From Beroe forskalii (taxonomy: Eukaryota > Ctenophora > Nuda > Beroida > Beroidae), in the NCBI GenBank assembly GCA_011033025.1, contig WFMF01000258.1, positions 1 through 64,000 of the forward strand: 64,000 bases of DNA, given 5' to 3'. A program made the position numbers and the translations under genes. The notes under the pieces were generated by a model, which was not told the DNA's origin, did no database searches, and worked only from the letters and a program-made list of their open reading frames with translations. Shown here piece by piece: positions 36,401 to 45,979 of this stretch. The first letter of the stretch is position 1; every line of letters starts with the position of its first letter.

Positions 36401-39400
36401 GTGGTACACTTCCTTGTAATATTTTCGACACTCCAACTTTTATAAATGGCTGTCATAGTGTCATAAGCGGTTCCTTGTAATCCTCACACACCTCATTTTG
36501 AATACTCCTAATGGTAAATGGCCATCGGTAGCAGGTCACCTCATTTGAAGATTTGACACTCCCAATGTTAAATGCCTGTCAGATCACACACTGGTGCGTC
36601 ATTGTGGTATTGAGATTATCAGAGTCTGTATTCCTAAACCCCTGATTTCATACCTCCCATAGCTGGAGTCCCTGAGTTTATAGTTCTAGTTTATCTGAAG
36701 ATCTGAGTAGCATTCATCACTCATTCTCTCTCTTTTCTCCTCCACTGCTAAACTTAGCGTTTAATTCATCTCAGAGCCCTTTCAGCAGTGAGAAATGTAT
36801 AATAATTTTTCATTATATGACGCTCGTGTAGTCGACCATTTAAGCCACTTTAGGTAAATGACTCTACATCATCAATGGTTCTTCATTACATGCAGTTTTG
36901 TAAGATAAAAGCTTTTGAAGATTTGTAATAATAGTTACTTTTATTATTCTGAGTAATGAATAATATAATAGTTTCTTTTATTATTCAAATAATGAAAAAT
37001 TTATTCCACGGCGTCGTACAGGAGACCTCATACGAGATCTGCTCAAGATGGGCCCTTACGTGATTGGAGTGAAATGCATGGATAATATGAGGATAAACCG
37101 GATTATAGAATGTGGTGTATGAGCCCTGGATTACCTATGTCACTCAGGGCAGTGATTGATGGTTTACCATAATGTATCTTTACTGCTAGAGTCACTGCAG
37201 GTTCACTGCACACTAACAGAGGAGGTTTAAAAGAGGGCGGCAGTCGCCAGCTGATGGGGGTATTGTGAGGAAACACCACCAGGTGAGGGGGGTAATCTGC
37301 AATTACCACCTCCCATCACCAATCTAAACAATGGTTTGAACTACTCCGTACACACACTAACACACAAACACACACATATACATACATACTCTCAGACACA
37401 AAGCATAAACATACACCAGGCATGATAAGATGATAGAGATATGCACTCCCTATTCACTTTACTGCAAGGGTTTATACAGGTGTAGGAAGGTAATCACACT
37501 TTCACCAGGTTCGTGTTACACTCAGTAATCAGGAGTCAGTACCTCCTCCTCCTCCCCCTCCCCTCCCCCTCCTCCTTCTTCTCCTCCTCCTTCTTCTCCT
37601 CCTCCTTCTTCTCCTCCTCCTCCTCTTATGATGACCTGTGTAATTGAGGGCATGCTTATCTCATATTGATCGAAATCACACACCATTCGGAAGGTCTCTC
37701 TCTGTTATCATCACAGGGAATCTTATGAGTAGCTACAGATCACTATGAGAGGTGGATTAATAAGTGGTCACTACTCACTCCTCTACATTAGGTTCAAGTC
37801 CTACTCACTCCTCTACACTCAGGGTGAGAAAGGGATCACGAGATGATTAATCCCATGTGAGCTGTGTTTTGAGCATTCCCACCCCTGTACAATAGTACAA
37901 TGTTCATTGTACAATAACACAAGGTATGAGGTGACCAGAATGTGCATGTAATGTGTTAGGAAGATGTTAGGCGGGTGTCGACTGTCAAGGAAAAGGAGGA
38001 CATGCGATGATCTGCGATGGAATAACATGATCAATAGGATAATGTGATAAAGTGTGAGTTGAGTAGAACTCAGGTACACTGATATGCTGATCATAACACA
38101 GACTACTACTGAGTACCGACTCTTACTGAGTTACACCGAGTTCACACCAGCTTCACAAACTTTGTCATTCGTATTTTTACAGAAGCAATGTGGAATGTGG
38201 GAAGGCTTCAATAAAAGGTTATGTAAAGGGGAACCCCAAGCAATCGATCAGTTGTATAAATAAGTGATAAACTATTGAACCCATGAAACCAATTAGTTCA
38301 TCCTCAGAAGTGCATTTTGCTCTCAATTCCGCTTCAACTATCACTGTTATATGCATTGCAGATGTTGTAGCTTTAATCTTCCTGATTCGTGGGAAGTGAG
38401 GAATATTCCCAGCCCCTACCCCCCGTATTAGTGTATACATTATTCAATGATCCAATGAACCGTTTATTCCAGTAGCGATATCCGGCACCATTACAGCATT
38501 ATCATTCCAGAGCTGATTATTAACCATGGGTTTAGCGGGCATTTTACACGCTGTATAATGCTGCAATGGTTGCTGCACAGCAATTGACAGTTCCCCTCAA
38601 ACTCACCACCCTAGGAACTACGCAATTTGATAAACTGAAGCAGATACATGCACCCAAGAAAAGGTCTAGGAAGAATTATTATTTGTGATTTATATAAAGA
38701 CAATATCGACTTTCTATGACAGACTCCTTGGCACTACAAGACCAAATCAGACCGTTGACTTGCGACAGTCAGTTATTTGCAATGCAGGTAGGTTTAAACT
38801 CGTTTTATCACAGCAATCACATCCCCCATGTTTACTGAGCGATTTAATGCATTGTGAATTCAACAACATGTTGCGTGAATGCAGCGAATTTGGGCAAATG
38901 GCGAGCCCACACAATTCAGATCTCCAATAGTGGGTTGAGGGTATTGTCACAGCGTAAACTGAGAGATCGATGACGAAAACAGTATTTCTGCATTTATTCA
39001 TTAATTTCATAAAAACAAAGGCGAGGAATAGTAAAGAAATCGCATTATACTATAATGGATTCACTGTGTGTTTCCACAACGCAATCTCTCATTGTACAGT
39101 ACAAAAGAGGGAGACGTTACTTTGGTCATGAGAGACATTACGTTATGGGGTTCAGATGGGTACCCTGATACACAAGGAGGTCTTCACCCAGATACCTCAC
39201 TTCTAAAAAACAACCCTCCTGCCAACAAACGCCAGACAACCTCAAAACCTTCTAACCTTTTACCTGCGCGACCTTTAAAGTACACAAGTTTCAAAGGTCC
39301 CATGACGTTTCATGCTGTTCAGTATGATGATGTACTTATCATGATGTCAGTCCTCTGACCTCTGAGATTGAGCTATTTTCAGGCGAATATGTCACCTGCC

Positions 39401-42247
39401 TTTGCTTGAAATGAAACATTTAATCTAGAGGCTGATGAGCCCCGCTATCACATACTGCACACGAGGTAGTTTTGAAATGGTGGGATGATGGTGTCATTAT
39501 CATAGGTGACAGTGGCAAGATGATGACATTATCATAATACTTGTATACAGTACTTGACAGTGGTGAGTTTCCTTTCTCGGTGCCTAGTTTCATAAGCTGC
39601 CTTTCAAGCAGCAGCTGAGATTATAACAGTCAGAGTAAACGAAGCGAAGTCGAGCTCATTAATGAAAAGCTGTGCAACAAGTGAGGGTTTGAATAAGGGA
39701 CTCCCTTAACTCCTCTGCAAAGTTATTTCATGAAAAACTTTGCATCATATAGATGAAGTTCAGGAATTGGTACATACCAGGGAAGACATCTGGTGAATGA
39801 AAAGCACGCTGTGTTGGTTTGTGTGTTGGTTTGTCTGTTGGCTTGTGTGTTGGTTTGTGTGTTGGCTTGTGTGTTCACTGAAGAAATCAGACCGTGTGTG
39901 ACAGCAAAGCATACGGTGTTATTGTTTATGCGTGTTTAGTGTTTCAATGCATTTACACACTTAACGATGTGCATCTTGAACACGTGTGTTGTGTACAGTA
40001 TACCGAGTACAAATGTACAATGTATACAAGATAAATGTATACATGTACACTCCAAAGCAGGTGTAAGATAATGCCTAATACTCCAGTATAACTCCAGTAT
40101 AACGTATGTGAATTACGATCATAGAGTCATCATTCTCCCGTTACTCCGGGGATATGGCTCTATAAATAGCCTGTGACACCCCTAATTACTGACCAACACT
40201 TTAACATGTAATTATTGCTTAAAAGGAGAGGGGTAGAGAGCGGTTTAGCGCTACCGGCTTTCCCATTGTTTCAATAGGTGATTGTGTAATACGCAGCAGC
40301 TGGGAACCTTTTCATTGGAACTTAAAGCAGAGGAATTAAGATCTGTTTTCAAATGTCAGCTGTAAGTTACATTCAGCTGAAAGTTACATTCAGATTATGG
40401 CGTACACATTCTAGATGAACAGTAAAGGGTTAAATTGAAGGTACCTTAGGAGGTTTATTTATAAAGGTTGTAATTTGGGGATTTTTCAGAAAAATCCCCA
40501 TTTTTTCACCCACCATGAAATTTCGAAATGACGTCATTATCATATGTTAACAAGAGTAAGACTAGAAAAATCCCCATATTTTCAACCTACCAAAATTTGA
40601 AACACCGAAATTTTATCCCAAATAAATGCACCTCCTAAGGTATGGCATATAATAATATGAATTTGCAGTTTTCTTGGTTTTAAAAACTGTACGTTGAAAT
40701 TTGAACTCTCTACCTTCATTATAATTGACTAACTTCAATAGTAATTCAATAGACCAATAGTTAACAATGGTGTCATGGCTCAGAGGAAATATTTGCAAAT
40801 TGTTCAATTAATATTGTTGAGAAAGGGCCATTATTTTGTGTCAGCCATGGGGTTACATTCTACAATAATAGAATAATTATTATAGGGATTGTACCACGCT
40901 TTAACCAAATATATCAGCCAGACTCACTGTGTATAAGTCCTTCTTGAAGTTTATTCCAAGAACGTCCAAATCATCCCTGCCATATCGGAAAGTTGCTATA
41001 ATCTCTGCATAAACCTTATATTCTGAAAAAGATACTGATATTTACAGAGAATGCTTCAAGTGTGTGGCTGAGTTAAAGAGCTACTGGAGTACTGGAATAA
41101 TGCTGTGATACTTTTATAAAGAACCTGATTAACTCTATTGAGTAACTAAGGACGTAAAAAATGGCCAATTGGCATAATAGCACTCTATTTTGTCCAAAAT
41201 AAAGATCGTGAATTTACCTGGATTTTCAGTGAACCAGTCCATTTCATGAATTAATAATACTGCAGCTGAAATTAGATATTTAGATGATAATGGTCCAAGC
41301 ATAGTTCATAACTGAGAATCAGTTGCCTAACTGCTAATATCAAAAGATTGAAAGTGATGGATAGTAGGTCTGCATACTTGCATTGTACATTTCATGGCAT
41401 ATTATCATGGTATAGCTCTATAGACAAGGCATATTAAAAATGAGAAAAAAGTTAGAACAAAGTTAAGAATTTGACACATTTTGGCTAACAGTGTTAAGTG
41501 CAAGCATGTCATGAAACTATATGAAACCTACCAACTGGATCGATATGACCAACATAGTCCACAAATTCCCTAGTCCCAATGTAAGTAGAGATCTGAGATG
41601 AAACAATTGAAATATAGGTGATTGAATAAATAATAAGCCTTTTTTTCAAAATGTTTTGATTTCATATAAATTCTAACTGATTGTCATAAGTGAGGGTGCT
41701 GACTTGATCACATAAGCTACTAATGAACTGATATATTTCCTGTAAAAGCTCATTCTATTCAAGGCTTACCTTCCATCTAGACACATTTTCTTGAATACTC
41801 TGAAATTTAAAAAAGTAAGAATTGATTAACAGGAAGTTATAACAGAGTGCTAAAGATGATTAGCAAATACTATTTGAATGCTACCAGACAATCAACCACA
41901 TGTTAAACGAAGTCTCAACAACATAACCAACATTATAACAGAGGTGTTGCATTTTTGAGAGATGAGAATCATTCTTGGATTGCTGAGCCCTGCAGCTCCA
42001 TGAATATACATGATCTCTACTTTTAGAATTAGTTTATAAAAGCATGGGAAGTAAGAATTCCACAAGGCATTCTCAAAATTAATCTATGTAAGTCTCTCAA
42101 AAGGTATATTTAATATACCTTTAATGATACCAACCGACAACTGAAACACTTAAATGTTACCCTCAGTACAATGAATGAATTATAATGCACTAAATACCTT
42201 GTTCCATCTTTTTGATTCTTTGGATCTTTCTTGTCACAATTTGACAT
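15425..42247 (-). CDS. Beta-arrestin, 13 exons
   Basis: Exons in transcript order: 42198-42247, 41770-41799, 41532-41592, 41218-41265, 40928-41022, 30430-30540, 18608-18739, 18283-18414, 18018-18175, 17761-17898, 17584-17664, 17312-17479, 15425-15485. All have GT-AG borders and all phases agree except exon 2 to 3, where one base is missing. With it the product is 421 residues, the usual beta-arrestin length. Hallmarks: GTRVFKKMCLDG at the N-terminus, the finger-loop stretch FRYGRDDLDVLGINFKKDL (exon 5), FPFTFE, CGVEYCLKTYIA, NPLHVEARLDKE, HGEPIYV with NICLFSNAIYKC, and the lariat-loop GLALDGQIKSEDTNLASS with its polar-core Asp. Exon 13 supplies LLIDF, a clathrin-box match. Arrestins bind phosphorylated GPCRs at the plasma membrane, uncouple G proteins and recruit clathrin. 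The polar-core Arg of the family (IRK) is Lys here (IKK). Introns 5 and 6 are 10.4 and 11.7 kb and full of satellites. Confidence 0.93.
16698..16770. mobile_element. 73-bp near-perfect hairpin element
   Basis: TAACCGTGGTGTCTCGACC and its inverted partner CTCGAGACACTTGGGTTA enclose TTTTGAGGCGCGGCGTA and its exact complement. It lies in arrestin intron 12. Same terminal family as the hairpins at 60924-61040, 62190-62340 and 62832-62992. Confidence 0.75.
18740..20450. other. Arrestin intron 6, 3' part
   Basis: Intronic sequence with no recognised exon on either strand; AT-rich, no clear repeats. Confidence 0.55.
20451..20635. mobile_element. 185-bp TIR element with GGTCGAGATTT core
   Basis: Begins AGGTATCCTGACACAAGCCA and ends with its reverse complement, differing by a single base over 27 bp. 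The interior is a tandem array of GGTCGAGATTT-type units. Too short to encode anything; a MITE in arrestin intron 6. Confidence 0.8.
20680..20885. repeat. 26-bp minisatellite (GAATAGTCCGTCAACTGGTT)
   Basis: About eight copies of TTAATGAATAGTCCGTCAAC plus TGGTTC, alternating with a variant reading TATCTCGTCAACTGG. In arrestin intron 6. Confidence 0.9.
21059..24434. repeat. 3.4-kb satellite, 37-bp unit, ~90 copies
   Basis: The unit is GGCTAAGAGTGAGGGTCTCG followed by CTAGGGCCTGACATCAT. Copies are highly similar and contain recurring variants: CATCATCCAGCTAAG, CTCTCTAGG in place of CTCGCTAGG, and a composite with GACAATCTGACATCATGG near 23640, 23940 and 24205. The ordered variants show higher-order repeat structure. 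Entirely inside arrestin intron 6. Confidence 0.97.
24435..24982. other. Spacer between two satellite arrays
   Basis: Intronic sequence between the 37-bp and 15-bp arrays. It contains a TCAATGTAGTGAGTTAGTGA repeat pair near 24850-24910, similar to a motif near 63610. Confidence 0.5.
24983..25990. repeat. 1-kb AGCTCACTCACAGCT array
   Basis: Tandem array of the 15-bp unit AGCTCACTCACAGCT, with AGCTCACTTAGAGCT and CTCAAGGCTCACT variants grouped in blocks; each junction forms the AGCTAGCT palindrome. In arrestin intron 6. The minus-strand Ser-Glu-Leu-Ala frame over it is a repeat product. Confidence 0.96.
25991..28370. other. Arrestin intron 6, 5' part
   Basis: No exon recognised on either strand. 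Copies of the dispersed GTTGATGACGTCA motif occur near 26845 and 26930. Confidence 0.5.
28371..29100. repeat. Inverted-repeat block rich in GTACAGTGTACA
   Basis: GGTAAATTGAGCGATCCGTC at 28532 is inverted at 29007-29027. Between and around lie many GTACACTGTACAGTGTAC-like palindromes, GATACTGGCGC repeats, and two direct copies of TTGCGCGCAACACGA (near 28467 and 28945). Probably a non-autonomous element or a nest of them, in arrestin intron 6. Confidence 0.55.
29101..30429. other. Arrestin intron 6, start
   Basis: Intronic. Contains a direct duplication (TAGTCATTTATTGGAGACCA near 29545 and 29580) and the dispersed GACGTCATTATCAGG motif near 29385. No other exon found. Confidence 0.5.
30541..32321. 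other. Arrestin intron 5, proximal part
   Basis: Intronic. The dispersed GTTGATGACGTCATTATCAG motif occurs at about 30770, GTACAGTGTACACTGTGTAC palindromes at 31125-31160, and a 32-bp duplication (GTTCAGCGTATACACGGTAC) near 31445 and 31480. No exon recognised. Confidence 0.5.
32322..33015. repeat. 41-bp minisatellite, ~16 copies
   Basis: The unit is GTGAGTAGCATGACTACTGG, CAGCCTGCCAAGTGAGGTGA and one further base. Copies differ mainly by TTTGCTACTGG and CTTACAG variants. In arrestin intron 5. Confidence 0.95.
33782..34054 (+). CDS. Possible coding exon, unknown product
   Basis: An open frame of 90 codons on the strand opposite arrestin, inside its intron 5, ending TGA at 34054. It follows an acceptor-like GTTTTGAAG. 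The composition is protein-like and not repeat-derived, with a basic C-terminus ending HDRSKRE. The frame opens at GTG with no early ATG, so it would have to be a terminal exon of a nested gene. No family recognised and no partner exons found; it may be chance. Confidence 0.22.
   Translation: MSDDILQIKVPSTIRNSLKVVPCKAPPKLYNSPRYLDKLTIRQLGLLRSKIESENVRGSQFMLTGTAQSSGISKIDSVTPPQGHDRSKRE
35118..35545. mobile_element. 428-bp TIR element (CTGTAAAGCCATTAATTTTC), TA-flanked
   Basis: Starts CTGTAAAGCCATTAATTTTC and ends with the inverted GCGAAAATATATGGCTTTACAG-type terminus. TA dinucleotides flank both ends (35116-35117, 35546-35547), as for Tc1/mariner-type MITEs. Several CGCGAAAAT motifs lie inside. 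No coding capacity. Confidence 0.75.
35546..38684. other. Arrestin intron 5, middle: low-complexity and short repeats
   Basis: Contains TTTATTTATT near 35835, repeated CCCCGCACTGTTCTG and CAGCAGTGCGTCACCCCTCA motifs at 35950-36205, and a 90-bp polypyrimidine CTC/CTT tract at 37540-37626. No exon recognised. Confidence 0.5.
38685..40469. other. Arrestin intron 5, distal part
   Basis: Contains the dispersed GATGACATTATCATA motif at about 39485-39535 and a TTGGTTTGTGTG repeat at 39810-39872. A plus-strand open frame at 39068-39358 lacks an ATG start, splice context and any recognisable domain, so I do not call it. Confidence 0.45.
40470..40640. repeat. Interspersed repeat, copy 2
   Basis: GGGGATTTTTCAGAAAAATC, a CATTATCATATGTTAAC segment, then AAATTTTATCCCAAATAAAT and GCACCTCCTAAGG. 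A diverged copy with the same order of landmarks is at 14295-14490, so this is a dispersed, probably mobile, sequence. Confidence 0.65.
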
Positions 42248-43020
42248 CTAAAAAGAGATGGCGTTTATGTGTATAAATCTGGACTATAACAAGCACTTAA
42301 ATGGCTTGTATGACATGTTAAGATACTGAATCTATTAATCAATTATTCTGTTTGAAGTAGCGGACAACAACACCAAATGCTCCATTGTAGGGTGCCATAA
42401 CTTTTATTCAGGTGGGGCTTGGTCAATGAGGTTAGGTCATGCTTAACCTCAGTCATACAAGACATAGGCACTTAGATGGAGCTCATAAGGGTACAAACTA
42501 TTTGTTTATTATCTGCTATAAAGTATGAAATATGAATGCTATAAAATATTGCAGTGATATTATCCAATATGTCATGGCTGATTGATGGGTTGGTTGATAA
42601 TTTTCAATTAACATAAGCAAAAAGAATTTTGACACCCTTCCACACGATATAATACAGCACAGGCCTGGCTAAGTTCTCAAGATAGACACAATGGCATAAA
42701 TACAGCCATTATGATTAAAAGGGATACTATTACATACTGCTTAAGATAAATGAAAATACATTAATCTTAAAGAATTCACACAGTTGTAATGCCACAAGCA
42801 CACAGCCTCATTTTCAAGGAAAAGGCAAATTCTAGGGAAAAGCAAATTTTGACCCTGAATCTCAGGTGAAGCATCTCTCAAGATGGAGCATTGAATCATG
42901 ATCCAGGCCATTTGAATTTTAAATGAGCAAAGTAAATTTTTTATTACAGTATATCACTTTTTCATTCATTGCTAATTAGTGCTCTCTTATCAGTACGCTT
43001 ATCAGCACGTTTGATATAGC
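42248..43020. other. Arrestin upstream region
   Basis: The arrestin start codon directly follows an acceptor-like CTTTTTAG (minus strand), so the transcript probably starts further up in a non-coding exon or a spliced leader. No promoter element stands out. The rest is AT-rich with nothing recognised. Confidence 0.4.
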
Positions 43021-44215
43021 AGCAAAGTTTACACCGTTACTGTGTGGCTATGTGTAGAAGTACAAAAGATGCCCAGCACCAAGAAATGCAAGAATTGGTA
43101 AAAAATAATTGTGTTTCATTCCTCGACAAAGCTTTGAACGTACTAAGGATTACCAGCACGGGACAGCTGACCACGGCTATTGTGATGAATGCGAGGGAGG
43201 ACGAGACTGCAGTGTTGTTGCGTGAATCCGTGTGCTTGATCAGCAGTCTTGTACGGCACATGACGGATTACAAGACCACCTCCCACAGTGTTGCAGCGGA
43301 GTTGATTGATGCTCAAAAGACTATCATCAAACTCCAGTCAGAACTGATATCAGTGAAGGATGAGCAGCTAGAAGGGGTCAAGACTACGGTTCAGACGTCA
43401 GTGGCGAACACTGTGAAAGAGGAGTTCAAGTCGTATAGCGCAGCTGTACAAGGTAACGTGAAGGAGAAACCAGTCAGCCAGACAGTCTTGAAGAAAGTGG
43501 TACAGGACGTAGTGCAAGGAGAGGACCGCGCCAAGAACGTCATGATTTTTGGCCTCGAAGAAGAGAATGACGAGGAGCTGGCTACCAAGGTCGAAGAGAT
43601 GTTCCAGTCCATGGGAGAGAAGCCCCGCATTGAATCCTGCCGTGTTGGACAGAAGAAGCCTGGCGGAGTCACGAGACCAGTTAAAGTCACAACAGCGTCA
43701 TCGACCGTTGCTGAGCAGATTTTGGTCAAGTCCCGAAAGCTCTGTCTGCTTGAGAAGTACAAGAAAGTGTATGTCAACCCAGACAGGTCGCCGGAGGAGA
43801 GGGAGCAGCGGAGGGTGCTGGTGAAGGAGGTGAAGCGGTTGTCGGAGGAGGAAAAGGAGAAAAGACACTTTATCAGGAACGGTAAAGTGTGTAGTGTTCC
43901 AAGGAGTGCTACATAGTGACTTGTGTTTATTGTGATATTCGGGTGGAGACTTAGTCAGTGTGAAATTATGATTTTTAGTGTGGTTGTGCATGATTCCTGA
44001 TGATTTACTAGTTTCTACATGTTAGTATACAGGACTTGGTAGTCCTCACGAGCGTTTAGACACTATTGTTTGTTTGAGTAGAGTTCAAATCACATTTTTT
44101 CTCTTAATTGGTGTTCAGTGCCCTGCAGAGGGTCTTTTTATATTAATGTTACTAATTATATTTATTTACTTTCTGCCCATAAAAGCGGCACCCCTCCACG
44201 GAGGGTTTTCAATCA
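43021..44215 (+). mobile_element. ORF1-only retroelement, copy 1
   Basis: An ORF1-like gene followed by a ~290-bp 3' region ending GCACCCCTCCACGGAGG and TTTTCAATCAATCATTT. Copy 2 at 52487-53640 (inverted) shares both the ORF and the 3' region almost base for base, which defines the 3' end by comparison. Neither copy contains a reverse transcriptase, so the element would rely on another LINE for movement. Confidence 0.75.
43050..43916 (+). CDS. LINE ORF1-like protein, copy 1
   Basis: 288 residues from the ATG at 43050 (an in-frame GTG at 43044 is less likely). It has a helical, heptad-like middle (AELIDAQKTIIKLQSELISV, about residues 90-120), then a C-terminal block beginning NVMIFGLEEENDEELATKVE and running through ESCRVG to LEKYKKVYVNPDRSPEER. 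That coiled coil plus RRM-like and basic end is the ORF1 layout of many non-LTR retrotransposons, in which it binds and chaperones RNA. The family is inferred from architecture. The frame is intact and differs from copy 2 by only about six residues over the shared 273, so the insertions are recent. Confidence 0.75.
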   Translation: MCRSTKDAQHQEMQELVKNNCVSFLDKALNVLRITSTGQLTTAIVMNAREDETAVLLRESVCLISSLVRHMTDYKTTSHSVAAELIDAQKTIIKLQSELISVKDEQLEGVKTTVQTSVANTVKEEFKSYSAAVQGNVKEKPVSQTVLKKVVQDVVQGEDRAKNVMIFGLEEENDEELATKVEEMFQSMGEKPRIESCRVGQKKPGGVTRPVKVTTASSTVAEQILVKSRKLCLLEKYKKVYVNPDRSPEEREQRRVLVKEVKRLSEEEKEKRHFIRNGKVCSVPRSAT

Positions 44216-44750
44216 ATCATTTATAGAACAAACTGGGTGTAAAACAAATTTTATAAATTACTGTTAAATAAGAATTTTGATCGAACCTAAAAGGTGAAAG
44301 CAATGGTAGAAAATTCGAATCATATCAATCTGCAAGACTTCTCTCCAAACCATTATACCCAATCCCTTTAGGAGAAAGAAATTTAGAGAAAGAAATTTAT
44401 TTCAGCATGGAGAGCAATAGGATCTAAGTGAGTCACACCAAGATGATTGCATAGCAAATTGATTAATTAGTAAAAGAACAAAAAGTAACCCAGATTTATC
44501 AACTTATCTTCTATTTCTCTTCACTAAGCGTGACAGTTAATATTTTGACGTTTGTAGTGAAGATCAAAGACCAATGAGCACTTTTCAGTTTAATACAGGT
44601 AGGTGGTCACTGCACTTGATGATGCTATACTCTGGTGCTAGACTGCTCGGTGGTGACTACTGGGGGTCTTCCTCATGGAAAAGCTCTCACAATTTAAACC
44701 TTGAAAGCTGAGTTAGATATTGGATGAAGCCTGCACGCCATTATCTATTG
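44216..44750. other. Intergenic, nothing recognised
   Basis: AT-rich sequence between the retroelement and the hairpin-element cluster; no exon or repeat seen. Confidence 0.4.
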
Positions 44751-45400
44751 TCTGACGTCGTCAGGGGGTCAGGCAACGCCTGACAAATTATCTACAGCTG
44801 TAACAGTCTGACTCATTTGGAGCTAATTGCTGATCACCACATTGCATTACCCGCCGTTACCGTACGTAATACTTTATGTTTTTATGGGATCATGTTGATT
44901 TTCAAGTACAACGATGTATAAACATCTTTCAGAACTTTTATATTTTAATCAGATCCCTTGTATGACGTCGCCAGACCCATTATTTCAAATGATGCGCGCG
45001 TCAGGCCGGGGGGGGGTCAGGCAACGTTATTGACAACAGATCCTTTAGTTTGAAGTTGGGCCGCCGCGGTCTGTGCCGCGCGTGGCGCGGCGCGGCGCCT
45101 GAAGCTGAGTGCTTTTCCCGAGGTGCTTTACACTGGACACTGCCGCACTGAAAGTATGCACTTACTATAACCAGAGCCCTCTTTTGCGCGCGGCGCGCGC
45201 CGTCGCTCTTCCTTCAGCTTCGCTGATCGGCGTCGCGTTAGCACCTGGTTTGTGGTTAGGTGAAGGTAGTCTTCGACGTCGTCAGACCCATTATTTCGCG
45301 CGCGCGAGGGGGTCAGGCAACGACTGACAAGTGAAGGTTGTCTGACGTCGTCAGACCCATGGCCAATATCATTTCAACGTCAGACAACGCCTGACAAGGT
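44751..45400. mobile_element. Cluster of small TGACGTCGTCAGACCC hairpin elements
   Basis: Four related insertions at 44751-44786, 44962-45037, 45272-45330 and 45340-45397. Each starts (TC)TGACGTCGTCAGACCC and ends GGGGTCAGGCAACGCCTGAC or a close variant, with a variable, often CG-rich loop that is absent in the first. GTGAAGGT borders the last two, like a target duplication. Relics occur near 13798 and 15628. Confidence 0.6.
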
Positions 45401-45974
45401 GAAGGTATTATGTATGTACCTTGTACAGTGTTGCGCGCCGCGGGCTGGTATCCTTCCCCGAGCGCGCGCGGCACTCCGATGGGCTGGGGCAACTGGGTTA
45501 AGTTTAAAATTGTTAAAATTGGGAAATTAAAGGGAAAAGAAAAGGAATTATTTTGTTTTGTATTCTAATTGTATTGTAATGTTGATAAAAATACATTACT
45601 TTCTGTGAAAATTTCTTTCTCTGTAAATCAGCTTTTAATTTATATTTTTTATTTGTAAATTACATTAATTGATATGATGTAAATGTATTAGTTAAGGTAA
45701 TGTATATTGTGAAAGCAACCAAAGTTGGTACCTTGACCTAAGGGTACTTTATATTATTGACTCAATTTTTCTCGAGATTGGGTCAAAAATATTCAATTTC
45801 TATTTATTTTGATTGAGACAGATTCTAAGGTATTGCTAACCTCCTAACCTTAAGGTAAGAACTGCTTCTGTTTCCGATTGTATCATTTGCATTCTAAACC
45901 TTTTTATATTACATATCTTCACTGAAATGATCTTCAAATATGCATTATATCTATTGTTTCAAGTGTTGCACATT
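45401..45974. other. Intergenic, nothing recognised
   Basis: GC-rich to 45480, then AT-rich; no exon recognised. Confidence 0.4.
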
Positions 45975-45979
45975 TATAT

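Noticed and set aside
39068-39358. 96-residue plus-strand frame in arrestin intron 5
   Set aside because: Opens without ATG, has no recognisable domain and no convincing splice sites.
43391-43777. 128-residue minus-strand frame
   Set aside because: Antisense shadow of the LINE ORF1-like gene; the same shadow appears at 52833-53255 over copy 2.
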